From assembly GCF_003813865.1 (NCBI RefSeq), contig NZ_RMVG01000021.1, forward strand, positions 17,113 to 81,112: 64,000 nt of DNA, read 5' to 3'. The first letter of the stretch is position 1, and every line of letters starts with the position of its first letter. Of the stretch, positions 8,561 to 16,632 are shown piece after piece. Below the pieces are notes generated by a model, which was given only the letters and a program-made list of their open reading frames with translations, was not told where the DNA came from and did not search any database. The DNA is from Candidatus Pantoea deserta. GTDB taxonomy: Bacteria; Pseudomonadota; Gammaproteobacteria; Enterobacterales; Enterobacteriaceae. A program made the position numbers and the translations under genes.

Positions 8561-8599
8561 CTGGCTCAGCGTCGTAAATGATGAGCTTCGCTGAGCCAG
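8561..8599 (+). terminator. Long-stem hairpin after the DUF1471-like gene
   Basis: CTGGCTCAGCG (8561-8571) and CGCTGAGCCAG (8589-8599) form a perfect 11-bp stem right after the stop codon. The loop is 17 bases and no clear U-run follows. Confidence 0.5.
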
Positions 8600-8666
8600 C
8601 GCGTATCGTTCCAGACAAGGCAATCCGCACGGAGGCGGATGTGTTTACAAATCCGCTTAAAAGTAT

Positions 8667-8680
8667 GTTGTAACTACAAC
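8667..8680. promoter_or_regulatory. 14-bp palindrome GTTGTAACTACAAC
   Basis: A perfect dyad in the otherwise empty stretch between the DUF1471-like gene and the mdtJI promoter, about 90 bases upstream of that promoter. It may be an operator; no protein is assigned. Confidence 0.35.
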
Positions 8681-8770
8681 CCTTAATCACCGCAACTACC
8701 GCGCTGGCGTCTCACTCTTTGATCCAACACAATAAACTTTGTTTTAAGTCAAAACCGAAAAATACTGCTA

Positions 8771-8799
8771 TTGAAGAGTCTTGAAGCAGATGCTATAAC
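8771..8799 (+). promoter_or_regulatory. Probable mdtJI promoter
   Basis: TTGAAG (8771-8776), a 17-base spacer and TATAAC (8794-8799) predict a start near 8806. The resulting leader is about 240 bases long and holds the short upstream ORF at 8873. Confidence 0.6.
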
Positions 8800-8872
8800 T
8801 GCGCCGTGTTTATTACTGGAGTACAATCCGTCCACCGATGAGAAGCAACAGTGTGGATGTCTTGTTAAAATT

Positions 8873-8962
8873 ATGCGCGTAGCCTCTACGAACGTTTTTC
8901 TTTTATCCCGTCCCTTTCCTTTCTGGAATATTGCTGACCAGCACTGGCGCAGCGCCCTGTAG
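8873..8962 (+). CDS. mdtU: Upstream leader ORF of mdtJI (MdtU-like candidate)
   Basis: A 29-codon ORF starting MRVASTN and holding RPFPFWNI near its middle, inside the mdtJI leader, 80 bases before the mdtJ start. In E. coli the spermidine exporter genes mdtJI are preceded by a small ORF, mdtU, whose translation is needed for spermidine induction. Position and the Pro/Phe/Trp-rich stretch suit a stalling peptide. The ribosome site is weak and the frame is also open upstream to ATG 8771. The homology is inferred from context, not from alignment. Confidence 0.5.
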   Translation: MRVASTNVFLLSRPFPFWNIADQHWRSAL

Positions 8963-9042
8963 CCTGACTTCATTTCTGTTCGCCATACAAAATGCGCGCC
9001 TCCCCGGCGTAAGACAGTTAATGAATGTTTCAGGAGCAAATG

Positions 9043-9393
9043 ATGTTTGCATGGGTTTTATTATTCCTCGCTATTTTTAGCGAAATTATCGGTACCCTGG
9101 CGATGAAATGGTCCAGCGTAGACGAGAGCGCAACAGGTTATCTGGTCATGCTGGTAATGATTGCCTGCTCATATATTTTTCTCAGCTTTGCCGTTAAAAA
9201 AATCGCCCTCGGCGTTGCCTATGCGTTATGGGAAGGCATTGGCATCCTCTTTATTACCCTTTTTAGCGTTGGGTTATTCGGCGAATCGCTGTCGCTAACG
9301 AAAATCGGTGGTCTGGCGGTGTTGATCGCCGGCATTATGCTGATTAAAACTGGCACCACGCAGCGGAAGGAGTTGCAGCATGTCCACGGCTGA
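9043..9393 (+). CDS. mdtJ: Spermidine export protein MdtJ (SMR family)
   Basis: 116 residues with four membrane helices. AIFSEIIGTLAMKWS in helix 1 carries the essential Glu of small multidrug resistance proteins, and the stretch SFAVKKIALGVAYALWEGIG in helices 2-3 is almost identical to E. coli MdtJ. It forms a heterodimer with MdtI in the inner membrane and exports spermidine. ATG at 9025, 9040 and 9043 are in frame; AGGAG at 9032-9036 best fits 9043. The 3' end overlaps mdtI by 14 bases. Confidence 0.93.
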   Translation: MFAWVLLFLAIFSEIIGTLAMKWSSVDESATGYLVMLVMIACSYIFLSFAVKKIALGVAYALWEGIGILFITLFSVGLFGESLSLTKIGGLAVLIAGIMLIKTGTTQRKELQHVHG

Positions 9394-9709
9394 TACAGTG
9401 CATATTCTCTGGCTGGCGCTGGCGATACTGCTGGAGATCGCCGCCAACATTTTCCTTAAATACTCCGACGGCTTTAAAAAACCGCTGCCGGGCGTCGCGT
9501 CGCTGGCATCCGTGCTGCTGGCGTTTAGCGCGCTGTCACAGGCGGTCAAAGGGATCGATCTCTCTGTAGCCTATGCGCTGTGGGGCGGATTTGGTATTGC
9601 CGCCACGGTCGCGGCAGGCTGGATAATGTTTGGCCAGCGGCTCAACGCCAGAGGCTGGGCTGGGCTGAGCCTGCTGCTGGCAGGTATGATTATCATCAAG
9701 CTGGCCTGA
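9380..9709 (+). CDS. mdtI: Spermidine export protein MdtI (SMR family)
   Basis: 109 residues and four helices. LALAILLEIAANIFLKYSDG has the SMR Glu in helix 1, and SALSQAVKGIDLSVAYALWG matches E. coli MdtI closely. It is the partner of MdtJ; both subunits are needed for polyamine export. It starts within the end of mdtJ, so the two are translationally coupled, and they share the long leader upstream. Confidence 0.93.
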   Translation: MSTADTVHILWLALAILLEIAANIFLKYSDGFKKPLPGVASLASVLLAFSALSQAVKGIDLSVAYALWGGFGIAATVAAGWIMFGQRLNARGWAGLSLLLAGMIIIKLA

Positions 9710-9852
9710 TGCTGACACGTCTTGCAGCGCCTGCTGCAAGACGTTCTCCCCCTGCGCACGCGAGAATGAAGCGCTCGCCTGTGGCATCAGACATTCGCTT
9801 CCCCCAAGGCGGGAAAGAAAGAGCGCGTCCCGCCTGAACCCTTCACTGGCCG

Positions 9853-10758
9853 TTACCTTCCTACGCGCGCAGGAAAGATCTCCTGTAGCCAGGCGATAAA
9901 CACCCGCAGTCGATGGGTGACATAGCGATTCTGTGGGTAAACCACGTGAAAGGGGTAGCGCGCAGGTCGCCACGGCGCAAGGATCTCCACCAGCCGTCCG
10001 GCGTCGATATGCGCAGCCGTCGCATAGGTAAAGGTCTGAACAATCCCTAACCCTGCCAGCGCCGCCGCCAGATGGGCGTTGCTCTCATTAACACCCACGC
10101 GATACTCCGCCTTGATCTCCGTCTTCTCTCCGCCGCGTTCAAAGCGAAAAGGAAACGGCCGTCCGGTTTGCGGTGACAGGTAGCTGATCAGACGATGACC
10201 ATTTTTAAGTTCGTCCGGATAGGCAGGCACGCCATAGTGCTTGAGATAAGCAGGCGTGGCGCAGGTAATTAGCGTCGCTTCGCCAATCTTACGGGCAATG
10301 AGCGAAGAGTCATCCAGCGGACCGCCGCGAATTACGCAGTCTACATTATCGCTAATCAGGTCAACGGCGCGATCGGCGACCCCTAAATCGATGCGGATGT
10401 CAGGGTAACGGGCGATAAAGTCGGGCAGCGCCGGGATCAGCACCTCACTGGCCGTCGAGCCGCCGACATCGATGCGCAGCGCCCCGCGCGGCCTGCTGCG
10501 CGCAACGTTAAAGGAGGCGTCGATGTCGTCCAGATCGTGCAGAATGCGTTGCGTTTTCTCGTAATATTCCCTGCCCTCCGGAGTCACCGTGACGCGGCGC
10601 GTCGTGCGCTGCAACAGACGAATACCCAGGTGCGCTTCCAGCTCCTGTACCATTTTGCTCAAGGTCGCGTTCGGCATATCCAGCGAATCTGCAGCGCGCG
10701 TGAAGTTGCCCGCCTCCACCACGCGAGCAAATGCCTTGATCGCCATCAGTTGATCCAT
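9853..10758 (-). CDS. LysR-family transcriptional regulator
   Basis: 301 residues. The N-terminal winged helix (MDQLMAIKAFARVVEAGNFT, then AADSLDMPNATLSKMVQELE) and the RTTRRVTVTPEG wing are typical, followed by the periplasmic-binding-like effector domain. It belongs to the large DsdC/YafC/CrgA-like group (LLQRTTRRVTVT). It is divergent from a short-chain dehydrogenase gene 148 bases away and is the likely regulator of that gene. The inducer is unknown. Confidence 0.92.
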   Translation of the reverse strand: MDQLMAIKAFARVVEAGNFTRAADSLDMPNATLSKMVQELEAHLGIRLLQRTTRRVTVTPEGREYYEKTQRILHDLDDIDASFNVARSRPRGALRIDVGGSTASEVLIPALPDFIARYPDIRIDLGVADRAVDLISDNVDCVIRGGPLDDSSLIARKIGEATLITCATPAYLKHYGVPAYPDELKNGHRLISYLSPQTGRPFPFRFERGGEKTEIKAEYRVGVNESNAHLAAALAGLGIVQTFTYATAAHIDAGRLVEILAPWRPARYPFHVVYPQNRYVTHRLRVFIAWLQEIFPARVGR

Positions 10759-10906
10759 CTTCCCCTCGCCTGATTATCCACACACAGAAATAGTCATTCC
10801 AGTTTTACAGGATTTTTCAGTAATCGTTTAGAGGATAGATTCCTGTTACGCGCTGCAACAGCAGAACGCAGCAAAATCTGACCATATCAACTGAGAGGAA
10901 AAGATC

Positions 10907-11656
10907 ATGACACTTTCACTGCAAGGCAAAATCGCACTGGTTACCGGGGGCACAAGCGGCATTGGACTGGCATCGGCCCGGCAGCTCGCCGCACAGGGCG
11001 CACGCGTGTTTATCACCGGACGTCGTCAGGACGCGCTGAATGAAGCCGTCGCGCTGATTGGCAATGCCGCAACGGGCATTCGCGCAGACGCTTCGCAGCT
11101 TGCCGATCTCGATGCGGTTTATGCTGAAATCGCGCGCAGCGCCGGTCATCTGGACATTCTTTTTGCCAACGCAGGCGGCGGCGATATGTTGCCGCTGGGT
11201 GCTATCACCGAAGAGCATTTCGATCGAATTTTCGCGACCAACGTGCGTGGCGTGCTGTTTACGGTGCAGAAGGCGCTTCCCTTGCTGGTCGATGGCGCGT
11301 CAGTGATATTAACCTCGTCAACCACATCGGTTCAGGGCACCGCCGGGTTTAGCGTCTACAGCGCCAGTAAAGCGGCGGTGCGCAATTTCGCCCGCTCATG
11401 GGCGCTGGACCTGAAAGATCGCGCCATTCGCGTCAATGTTATCAGCCCTGGTCCGGTTCGCACGCCCGGCTTAGGCGGACTGGTTGATGAATCCAGCCGT
11501 CAGGGCCTGTTTGACGCGCTGGCGGCGCAGGTGCCGCTGGGTCGTCTGGGCGAGCCGGAGGAGATTGGTAAAGTTGTCGCCTTCCTGGCGTCCGACGCCG
11601 CCAGTTTTATCAATGCCGCGGAGATCTTTGCCGACGGCGGTATGGCGCAGGTTTAG
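10907..11656 (+). CDS. Short-chain dehydrogenase/reductase (SDR)
   Basis: 249 residues, start after GAGAGGAAAAG. The classical SDR features are all present: TGGTSGIG cofactor loop near residue 14, NAGGG, catalytic Ser in LTSSTT, and YSASK with the Tyr and Lys pair. The Arg pair after strand 2 (TGRRQDAL) suggests NADP(H). Substrate unknown. It is controlled, by position, by the divergent LysR gene. Confidence 0.92.
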   Translation: MTLSLQGKIALVTGGTSGIGLASARQLAAQGARVFITGRRQDALNEAVALIGNAATGIRADASQLADLDAVYAEIARSAGHLDILFANAGGGDMLPLGAITEEHFDRIFATNVRGVLFTVQKALPLLVDGASVILTSSTTSVQGTAGFSVYSASKAAVRNFARSWALDLKDRAIRVNVISPGPVRTPGLGGLVDESSRQGLFDALAAQVPLGRLGEPEEIGKVVAFLASDAASFINAAEIFADGGMAQV

Positions 11657-11660
11657 CCCC

Positions 11661-11694
11661 ATCAGCCCCGGGGATAGCGTGCCCTGGGGCTGAT
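11661..11694 (+). terminator. Hairpin after the SDR gene
   Basis: ATCAGCCCC (11661-11669) pairs with GGGGCTGAT (11686-11694), five bases after the stop. No strong U-run follows. Confidence 0.45.
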
Positions 11695-11838
11695 ATATCA
11701 GTAAAAGTTGTACAAGTTTTTTACATTCCGATCTTCACAATTTCCCTTACTTACGCCAGAATACAAAGAGTTAGGCAGATAAGGCTATTTTTTGAGAGCA
11801 TTTTTTGCAAAAACGTTAATGCAATTTTCTTGCATATT

Positions 11839-11867
11839 CTTGTACACATTTTCTTTCGATGTACAAG
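11839..11867. promoter_or_regulatory. MerR-type dyad (BluR/MlrA-like operator) before the first YmgB-like gene
   Basis: CTTGTACA (11839-11846) and TGTACAAG (11860-11867) are perfect inverted arms with 13 bases between, about 50 bases before the ATG at 11917. Paired TGTACA half-sites in this layout are what I recall for E. coli MlrA and its paralogue BluR, and BluR controls the ycgZ-ymgA-ariR operon. A further TTGTACAA palindrome lies at 11708-11715. The 11657-11916 stretch is otherwise AT-rich and non-coding. Confidence 0.65.
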
Positions 11868-11916
11868 TTGTCATTTTTTTGACTGATCATCGTTTAACTC
11901 ATTTTGGGGTGAAATC

Positions 11917-12156
11917 ATGCGTCAGAGCAGCAGCCTTCTCTCTTCTTCTGAAGACATCGCACGTTATTTTCGTGAAGCCAGCCTGCCTTCGCAGCAGGAA
12001 ACCCTGGGTCAGATCGTGGTTGAGCTTCTTCGCGCGGGTAAAAATGTTAACCGTAAAGGCATTTGCACCAAGCTGGTCAGAAGGCTTGAAGTCGCCTCTA
12101 CCGCAGAAGAAGAGCAGCATTTTCAGCATCTGATTGGCCTGCTGTTAGGACGATAA
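11917..12156 (+). CDS. YmgB/AriR-family biofilm/acid-stress connector protein
   Basis: 79 residues. IARYFREASLPSQQETLGQIVVELLRAGKNVNRKGICTKLVRRLE-type sequence follows AriR (a YFR motif, LGQ, an SG/AG-x-NVN turn, then a LIxxLE-like helix). E. coli YmgA, AriR and YcgZ are small helical dimers that act through the Rcs phosphorelay to lower curli and raise colanic acid. A BluR/MlrA-like dyad precedes it, and a second family member follows 171 bases later. The long AT-rich leader (over 200 bases) suggests added post-transcriptional control. Confidence 0.82.
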   Translation: MRQSSSLLSSSEDIARYFREASLPSQQETLGQIVVELLRAGKNVNRKGICTKLVRRLEVASTAEEEQHFQHLIGLLLGR

Positions 12157-12208
12157 TTCCCCGTTTCAATTTAAGATTTCCGTTTTTCTGGCACGACCTT
12201 TAGTTAAA

Positions 12209-12263
12209 AGCAGGTTTCTGCCGGCTTATGCCGGCACCAGCCAGGTGCGCTGGTTCTTTCTGT
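12209..12263 (+). terminator. Tandem hairpins between the two YmgB-like genes
   Basis: Two small stems follow each other: GCCGGC/GCCGGC around TTAT, then ACCAGC/GCTGGT around seven bases followed by TCTTTCT. They may attenuate transcription between the two connector genes. Positions are approximate to a few bases. Confidence 0.45.
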
Positions 12264-12327
12264 AGTCAACCGCACCTCAATCCTGCCCCAGCCTCAGGGG
12301 CGTGCAGCGGGACACAGAGCAAATGTT

Positions 12328-12621
12328 ATGTATAAAAGTAACGACGAAAGATTAACTGACATCCTTATCGGCGAAGCGACAATGGAACTCATTTTGTCGG
12401 GTCAAGCCGTGTCCAGCCGAGCGCTGAAAGAGATCCTTCAACGCATGGCGGAGCAGGAGCAGGATGAAGAGCGGCATCAGGCGCTGATGCGCGCCCTTAA
12501 TGAGGTGCAGCAGAACCTCAACACCCAGTCGGATCAGTCGCGCGTCGCGCTACGGGATCGCAATAATACCGAGCATCATTTCAAGGGTGAAGCTATCCCC
12601 GGCGATAAGCGCAAACACTAA
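12328..12621 (+). CDS. Second YmgB/AriR-like connector protein
   Basis: 97 residues, helical and charged. LIGEATMELILSGQAVSSRALKEILQRM-like sequence fits the YmgB pattern (small residue-x-G, a helix, SGxxVS, a second helix with LxxIL). The C-terminal 30 residues are polar and extend beyond the usual family length. The ribosome site is weak. It lies in tandem with the first member at 11917, and 32 bases before the GGCT-fold gene. The family call rests on pattern and neighbourhood. Confidence 0.65.
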   Translation: MYKSNDERLTDILIGEATMELILSGQAVSSRALKEILQRMAEQEQDEERHQALMRALNEVQQNLNTQSDQSRVALRDRNNTEHHFKGEAIPGDKRKH

Positions 12622-12653
12622 CGGACCGGCCCCACTCTTTTCCTGAGGAAAGC

Positions 12654-13190
12654 ATGATGAACATTGCCTGTCTTGGTTGGGGTTCACTGATCTGGAAACC
12701 GGGCGACCTGCCCGTTGAAGGAAGCTGGCATCAGGATGGTCCGCGTCTGCCCATCGAATTTTCCCGCACCAGCGACGGCGGCGAACTGGCAACGGCAATC
12801 TGCATCAATGCGCCTGCCGTGCCGGTTTTCTGGGCCAGACTGGCGACCGGAGATCTGGGGCAGGCCTGTATCCAGCTGCGGGAAAGAGAGGGTATTCCTG
12901 ACGAGCGCGTCGACGGAATCGGTATCCTCACCGTTACGTCGCAAACCCCCGGCGTGCTGGCCGACTGGGCGCGCCAGCGCCAACTGGATGCGGTTATCTG
13001 GACCGCCCTGCCGCCAAAATTTGGCCGCGTCGAGGGATTGATTCCTACGCTTGCGCAGGCCATTGATCACCTGCAACAGCTCAACGGCGAAGAGGCGGCT
13101 CACGCGCGCGCCTATATCATGCAGGTTCCGTCGCAGATCGATACGCCCTACCGGCGCGCCATTACCGCGCAGCTCGGCTGGGATCGATAA
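12654..13190 (+). CDS. Gamma-glutamylcyclotransferase-fold protein of unknown function
   Basis: 178 residues, start after TGAGGAAAG (ATG 12654 or 12657). The opening NIACLGWGSLIW is the YGSL-type substrate loop of the GGCT/BtrG fold, and a family Glu could lie in SQTPGVLADW or VEGL. Proteins of this branch are uncharacterised. The end overlaps the convergent UV endonuclease gene by 29 bases, so the two transcripts are antisense at their 3' ends. Confidence 0.7.
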   Translation: MMNIACLGWGSLIWKPGDLPVEGSWHQDGPRLPIEFSRTSDGGELATAICINAPAVPVFWARLATGDLGQACIQLREREGIPDERVDGIGILTVTSQTPGVLADWARQRQLDAVIWTALPPKFGRVEGLIPTLAQAIDHLQQLNGEEAAHARAYIMQVPSQIDTPYRRAITAQLGWDR

Positions 13191-14148
13191 CCTTCGTGGC
13201 CAGCGCGTAATCATAAAGCCGCTCGCTGGCAAGATTCTTCATTTTCACTTCGCACATAATATCGAAAGCGTCAAACGACAGCGCCCAGTCATTGAGCGTG
13301 GGGTTGAAATAGAAGTCCGAATGCGCCCGCAGTTTGGTTTTCGCCACGCCCAGGCTGTGCTGATCGGGATAGCCCTGCGTCGGGATTAGGCCTTCCTGAG
13401 AAATAGAATAGTGCAGCACCGGGCGGACACCGCGCCATGACTCCTTGATCAGCGCGATGCGCGCATCGTCCGGCTGGATAAAGGCGTTCTCTTTTACCCA
13501 GTGATGATGAATATCCAGCACGATGGGACAGAGCGCTTTCGCCTGAAGCACATCATCCAGCGAACAGGAGATCTCGTCATTCTCTACCGTCAGCATATTG
13601 CGCGCTTCCGGGCTGAGCCGCCCGAATGCCTGGCGGAATCCTTCGAATCCCCCTTTGCCATTCATATGAATATTAATTTTAAAGTCCTGAAACGCTTTGC
13701 CATAGCCCATCAGCGCGGCGCACAGCGCATGGTACTCCACATCCTCAATGGCTCGCTGCACCACATCAGGATTATCAGAGGCGAGCACCGAATATTGACC
13801 AGGATGAAAAGAGAGGCGAATACCGTGCTGACGCGCCAGCGCGCCGCAGCGCCTGAACAGCGGCAGGAGATCGGGCAGAAACTCGCGGTAGAGCGGGGTC
13901 GCTTCAGGCACGGTATAGAGCGGCAGCAGATCGCTGCCAATACGCATCATCCGCAGCGCTTCTGGCTGTGTTGCCAGCGTTTCCAGCAGGCCCGCAAGAT
14001 GCGTCAGGTTCAGACGAGCCAGATTCTCGATCAGGACGATTTGCTCTTCTCGCGTTAAGCTGAGAAAGCGGGTGCGCGTTGTGCTTTTAAACGGGAAACG
14101 TTGCTTAATATCTGCATCCAGATACTTACATGCGAAGCCTAATTTCAT
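13162..14148 (-). CDS. uvsE: UV damage endonuclease UvsE/UvdE
   Basis: 328 residues with the TIM-barrel and metal-site pattern of the UVDE family: GFACKYLDAD at the start, LTHLAGLL, RIGSDLLPL, RLSFHPGQYSVLAS, the metal-binding VENDE and VLDIHHHW motifs, and LHYSIS. The enzyme nicks DNA 5' of photoproducts and abasic sites, an alternative to nucleotide excision repair. E. coli K-12 lacks it. It stands near the photoreceptor gene bluF, which may be chance. The 3' end overlaps the GGCT-fold gene. Confidence 0.93.
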   Translation of the reverse strand: MKLGFACKYLDADIKQRFPFKSTTRTRFLSLTREEQIVLIENLARLNLTHLAGLLETLATQPEALRMMRIGSDLLPLYTVPEATPLYREFLPDLLPLFRRCGALARQHGIRLSFHPGQYSVLASDNPDVVQRAIEDVEYHALCAALMGYGKAFQDFKINIHMNGKGGFEGFRQAFGRLSPEARNMLTVENDEISCSLDDVLQAKALCPIVLDIHHHWVKENAFIQPDDARIALIKESWRGVRPVLHYSISQEGLIPTQGYPDQHSLGVAKTKLRAHSDFYFNPTLNDWALSFDAFDIMCEVKMKNLASERLYDYALATKVIDPSRAAR

Positions 14149-14220
14149 ATTTCCTCCCTGTTAAGCACCAACAATCAGTGTAACAGTTATTTGAAATTCA
14201 GCCGGATGCGGGAAACAAGC

Positions 14221-14245
14221 ACGCCTGCGCAGGACGCGCAGGCGT
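14221..14245 (-). terminator. Strong hairpin after the YdcZ transporter pair
   Basis: ACGCCTGCGC (14221-14230) and GCGCAGGCGT (14236-14245) form a perfect 10-bp GC-rich stem six bases after the minus-strand stop. The U-run is weak. Confidence 0.5.
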
Positions 14246-14250
14246 AGCGA

Positions 14251-14709
14251 TCAGCGACGCGCTTTTTTTGGCTTGTTGCTGCTGTAGATAAAGAACAGCG
14301 CCACCGCCAGGCAGGCAATGGCTGCCAGACGAGCCGGCGAAAAGGCGATGGCCGCATTGCCTAACCAGCCGAAATTATCGATCAGCATACTCATGGCAAG
14401 CTGACCGAAGATCACGGCGACGGTCGCGACGGCTGTACCGATGCGCTGCACGGCCAGAACCATAATCACGATATAGGGAACCCCACAAAGCGCGCCCAGC
14501 AGCTGCCATTTCGGCACATCCAGCAGGGTCTGCGGCTGCGCCGGCTCAAAGAAGAAGATCAACAGGGCCGTCACCACCGCGCCGAGGGCAAAGGTGAGAA
14601 AGGCGCAGCGGAATACGCCGACTTTACCGCCGAGCTGGCCGTTGATCGCCGCCTGAATACTCAGCAGCGCGCCGCCCAGCACCGCTAAACAGATCATAAA
14701 AATTGTCAT
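14251..14709 (-). CDS. DMT-family transporter, YdcZ type (second of a pair)
   Basis: 152 residues, five hydrophobic helices: ICLAVLGGALLSIQAAINGQLG is the typical YdcZ/DUF606 opening. Lengths near 150 and the half-size topology mean it should pair with another subunit, which the upstream gene provides. The start at 14709 (MTIFMICL) sits one base after the upstream stop; a longer open frame to 14856 overlaps that gene and is not used. The C-terminal tail is basic (NKPKKARR). Confidence 0.85.
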   Translation of the reverse strand: MTIFMICLAVLGGALLSIQAAINGQLGGKVGVFRCAFLTFALGAVVTALLIFFFEPAQPQTLLDVPKWQLLGALCGVPYIVIMVLAVQRIGTAVATVAVIFGQLAMSMLIDNFGWLGNAAIAFSPARLAAIACLAVALFFIYSSNKPKKARR

Positions 14710-14710
14710 A

Positions 14711-15145
14711 TTAACCCTTAGCCACCAGCGCCAGCGCGATAATGATAAACACCAGCGCGATAATACGTTTGCCGTCGATTCTGCGATGCGGCGTTCCCAG
14801 CAGACCAAAATGGTCGATGATGAGACTCTTAAACACCTGACCGGCCAGAATGCCAATCATGGTCATGGCAATCCCAATGACCGGCGTCGCCAGCGTCAGG
14901 ATCACCACATAGCCAGGGCCTAATATGCCGCCCAGTAGCTGCCAGCCTGGCTGCGCGAAAAATGACGGGCTATTGCGTGGGCTGAAAAACAGCATCAGCA
15001 AAAAGGTCAGCGCCGCGCCAACGCCAAAAATACTCAGTGTCGCCCAGAGATCGCCGACCTGCTGGCCCAGCGGTCCAAGCAGGCCCGCCTCCACCGACAG
15101 CCCCATGCCGCCCGCTATCACCAGAAAAATAAATATCAGTTGCAT
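14711..15145 (-). CDS. DMT-family transporter, YdcZ type (first of a pair)
   Basis: 144 residues with five hydrophobic helices; opens MQLIFIFLVIAGGMGLSVEA. Start at 15145 follows GGAAGCGG; the open frame reaches 15178 but lacks a ribosome site there. It is coupled to the following homologue (stop TAA, then T, then ATG). Together they probably form a heterodimeric inner-membrane exporter, as in other paired small DMT proteins. A LysR gene is divergent 96 bases away and likely controls the pair. Confidence 0.85.
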   Translation of the reverse strand: MQLIFIFLVIAGGMGLSVEAGLLGPLGQQVGDLWATLSIFGVGAALTFLLMLFFSPRNSPSFFAQPGWQLLGGILGPGYVVILTLATPVIGIAMTMIGILAGQVFKSLIIDHFGLLGTPHRRIDGKRIIALVFIIIALALVAKG

Positions 15146-15241
15146 AACCGCTTCCTTTAAATCGAGGCGGAACAGCATAATGCAGCGGATTAAGATGAAA
15201 AACGCTATAGTCTGGCAAACACTTTTGCAGGAAATGCATCA

Positions 15242-16201
15242 ATGGATACGACTGGCTCAATCGACCTGCGCGCGCTGCGCTTTTTTCTCAGCGTTTTCGA
15301 CGCGCAGAACTTTTCTGTGGTCGCGCGACGCGAAGGCGTCTCTGCCTCAATGGTGTCACGCACCATTGTGCAGCTGGAGGATGCGCTGGGCCAGCAGCTG
15401 TTCTATCGCAACACGCGGGCGGTGATCCCGACGGAGGCAGGACGTCTTTTCGTAGAGTATGCCCGCGCCATAGATAATCAGTTCAGCGAAGCGCGTCAGG
15501 CCTTGCAGGAGCGATCGTTACAGCCCGCCGGGCTGGTACGGCTGAATGCCCCTGTTTTCTTTGGGCAGCGCCATATCGCGCCCTGGCTGGCGGGTTTGTC
15601 GACGCGCTATCCTCAGCTGGAGATAGAACTGACGCTGACCGATGATTATGTTGATCCGCATCGTACCGCGACCGATCTTATTTTCCGCATCGGCACCCTG
15701 ACCGACTCCTCCTTTCACGCGCGCGTGCTAGGGAATCAGCGCTATTATCTCGCCGCATCGCCGGAGTATGTTGCGCAACATGGCGCACCCGCCTCTCCAG
15801 AGGCGCTAAGCGGGCATCGTTGTCTGGTTTATCGCGGCTCCGCAGGGGCGAATCGCTGGCTTTTCCGACGCGGCGATAATCCCTGGGTGCATTATCCGGT
15901 CGTGCCGCTGCTGTCGTCGAACAATGCAGAGACGCTGCTGACCGCAGCGCTGGGCGGCATGGGCATGGTTCTGTTTCCCGACTGGCTGACAGGGGATCAT
16001 TTGCAAAACGGAAATTTAGTCAGGCTGCTGGAGAATTATGACGCCGGGATTAATCCTGCCCCTCAGCAAATAGCGGCCATTTATCCCAATACTCGCCATC
16101 CGCCGCTCAATGTACGCGTGGTCATTGACTATTTCGTCGAGGTTTATGGCGCGCCGCTCTACTGGCAGCGCGCGTTTTGCCAAGAGGCGTTAAGGCTCTG
16201 A
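15242..16201 (+). CDS. LysR-family transcriptional regulator
   Basis: 319 residues. Winged helix at residues about 8-65 (RFFLSVFDAQNFSVVARREG, then ASMVSRTIVQLE) and the RNTRAVIPTEAG wing, then the effector-binding domain. Divergent from the YdcZ-type transporter pair, the usual layout for a LysR regulator and its efflux target. Effector unknown. Confidence 0.92.
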   Translation: MDTTGSIDLRALRFFLSVFDAQNFSVVARREGVSASMVSRTIVQLEDALGQQLFYRNTRAVIPTEAGRLFVEYARAIDNQFSEARQALQERSLQPAGLVRLNAPVFFGQRHIAPWLAGLSTRYPQLEIELTLTDDYVDPHRTATDLIFRIGTLTDSSFHARVLGNQRYYLAASPEYVAQHGAPASPEALSGHRCLVYRGSAGANRWLFRRGDNPWVHYPVVPLLSSNNAETLLTAALGGMGMVLFPDWLTGDHLQNGNLVRLLENYDAGINPAPQQIAAIYPNTRHPPLNVRVVIDYFVEVYGAPLYWQRAFCQEALRL

Positions 16202-16632
16202 AGCGACGCTGACGTCAGTGATGTTAGCGCGCTTTTGGTTCAATAAGCTCCGGCTGCTTGCTTTTGCTTTATTTAAGCAAGATGAAAGTCATCTTTCCGC
16301 ACGCAACCACGCGGCGACGCTCTTTGGTCAAACCTGAAGAGCAGGCGTAGCCTTAAGCGAAAAGTGGTATACAGAATGAAACTTTAAAGCCGCAGAGATA
16401 AAAATAACATCTTAAAAAATAATGCTTTTTTATTATAAGGCATAACAGGAATTAAAAATGAACATTGAAACCGTGGTGAAATTAAAGCAAAACGGTAAAA
16501 AGAATTTCAAGCCGGTTTCAATAGCTATTTATGGATCTGCTTTTTTTTTTTGATTCTCAAAAAAAGCGCTAGACATTTTCCTTACAACCTCTGTTAATGT
16601 GTGCCTCTGCAAAGCCAAGACTGGAATTATCC
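16202..16632 (+). other. Intergenic stretch before bluF
   Basis: 431 bases, AT-rich in the second half. It holds one candidate short ORF (16458-16553) and an 11-T run at 16541-16551 shortly followed by a 7-A run. I see no convincing operator matching the TGTACA dyads and no bluR gene, which in E. coli is divergent from bluF. Confidence 0.5.
16458..16553 (+). CDS. Candidate 31-residue small protein ending in a T11 tract
   Basis: ATG 16458 has AGGA seven bases upstream; the product is basic (VVKLKQNGKKNFKPV) with a short hydrophobic end. The last codons and the stop lie in the 11-T tract, where slippage by RNA polymerase or replication would change the C-terminus. No homologue recognised; it may be chance. 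Confidence 0.25.
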   Translation: MNIETVVKLKQNGKKNFKPVSIAIYGSAFFF

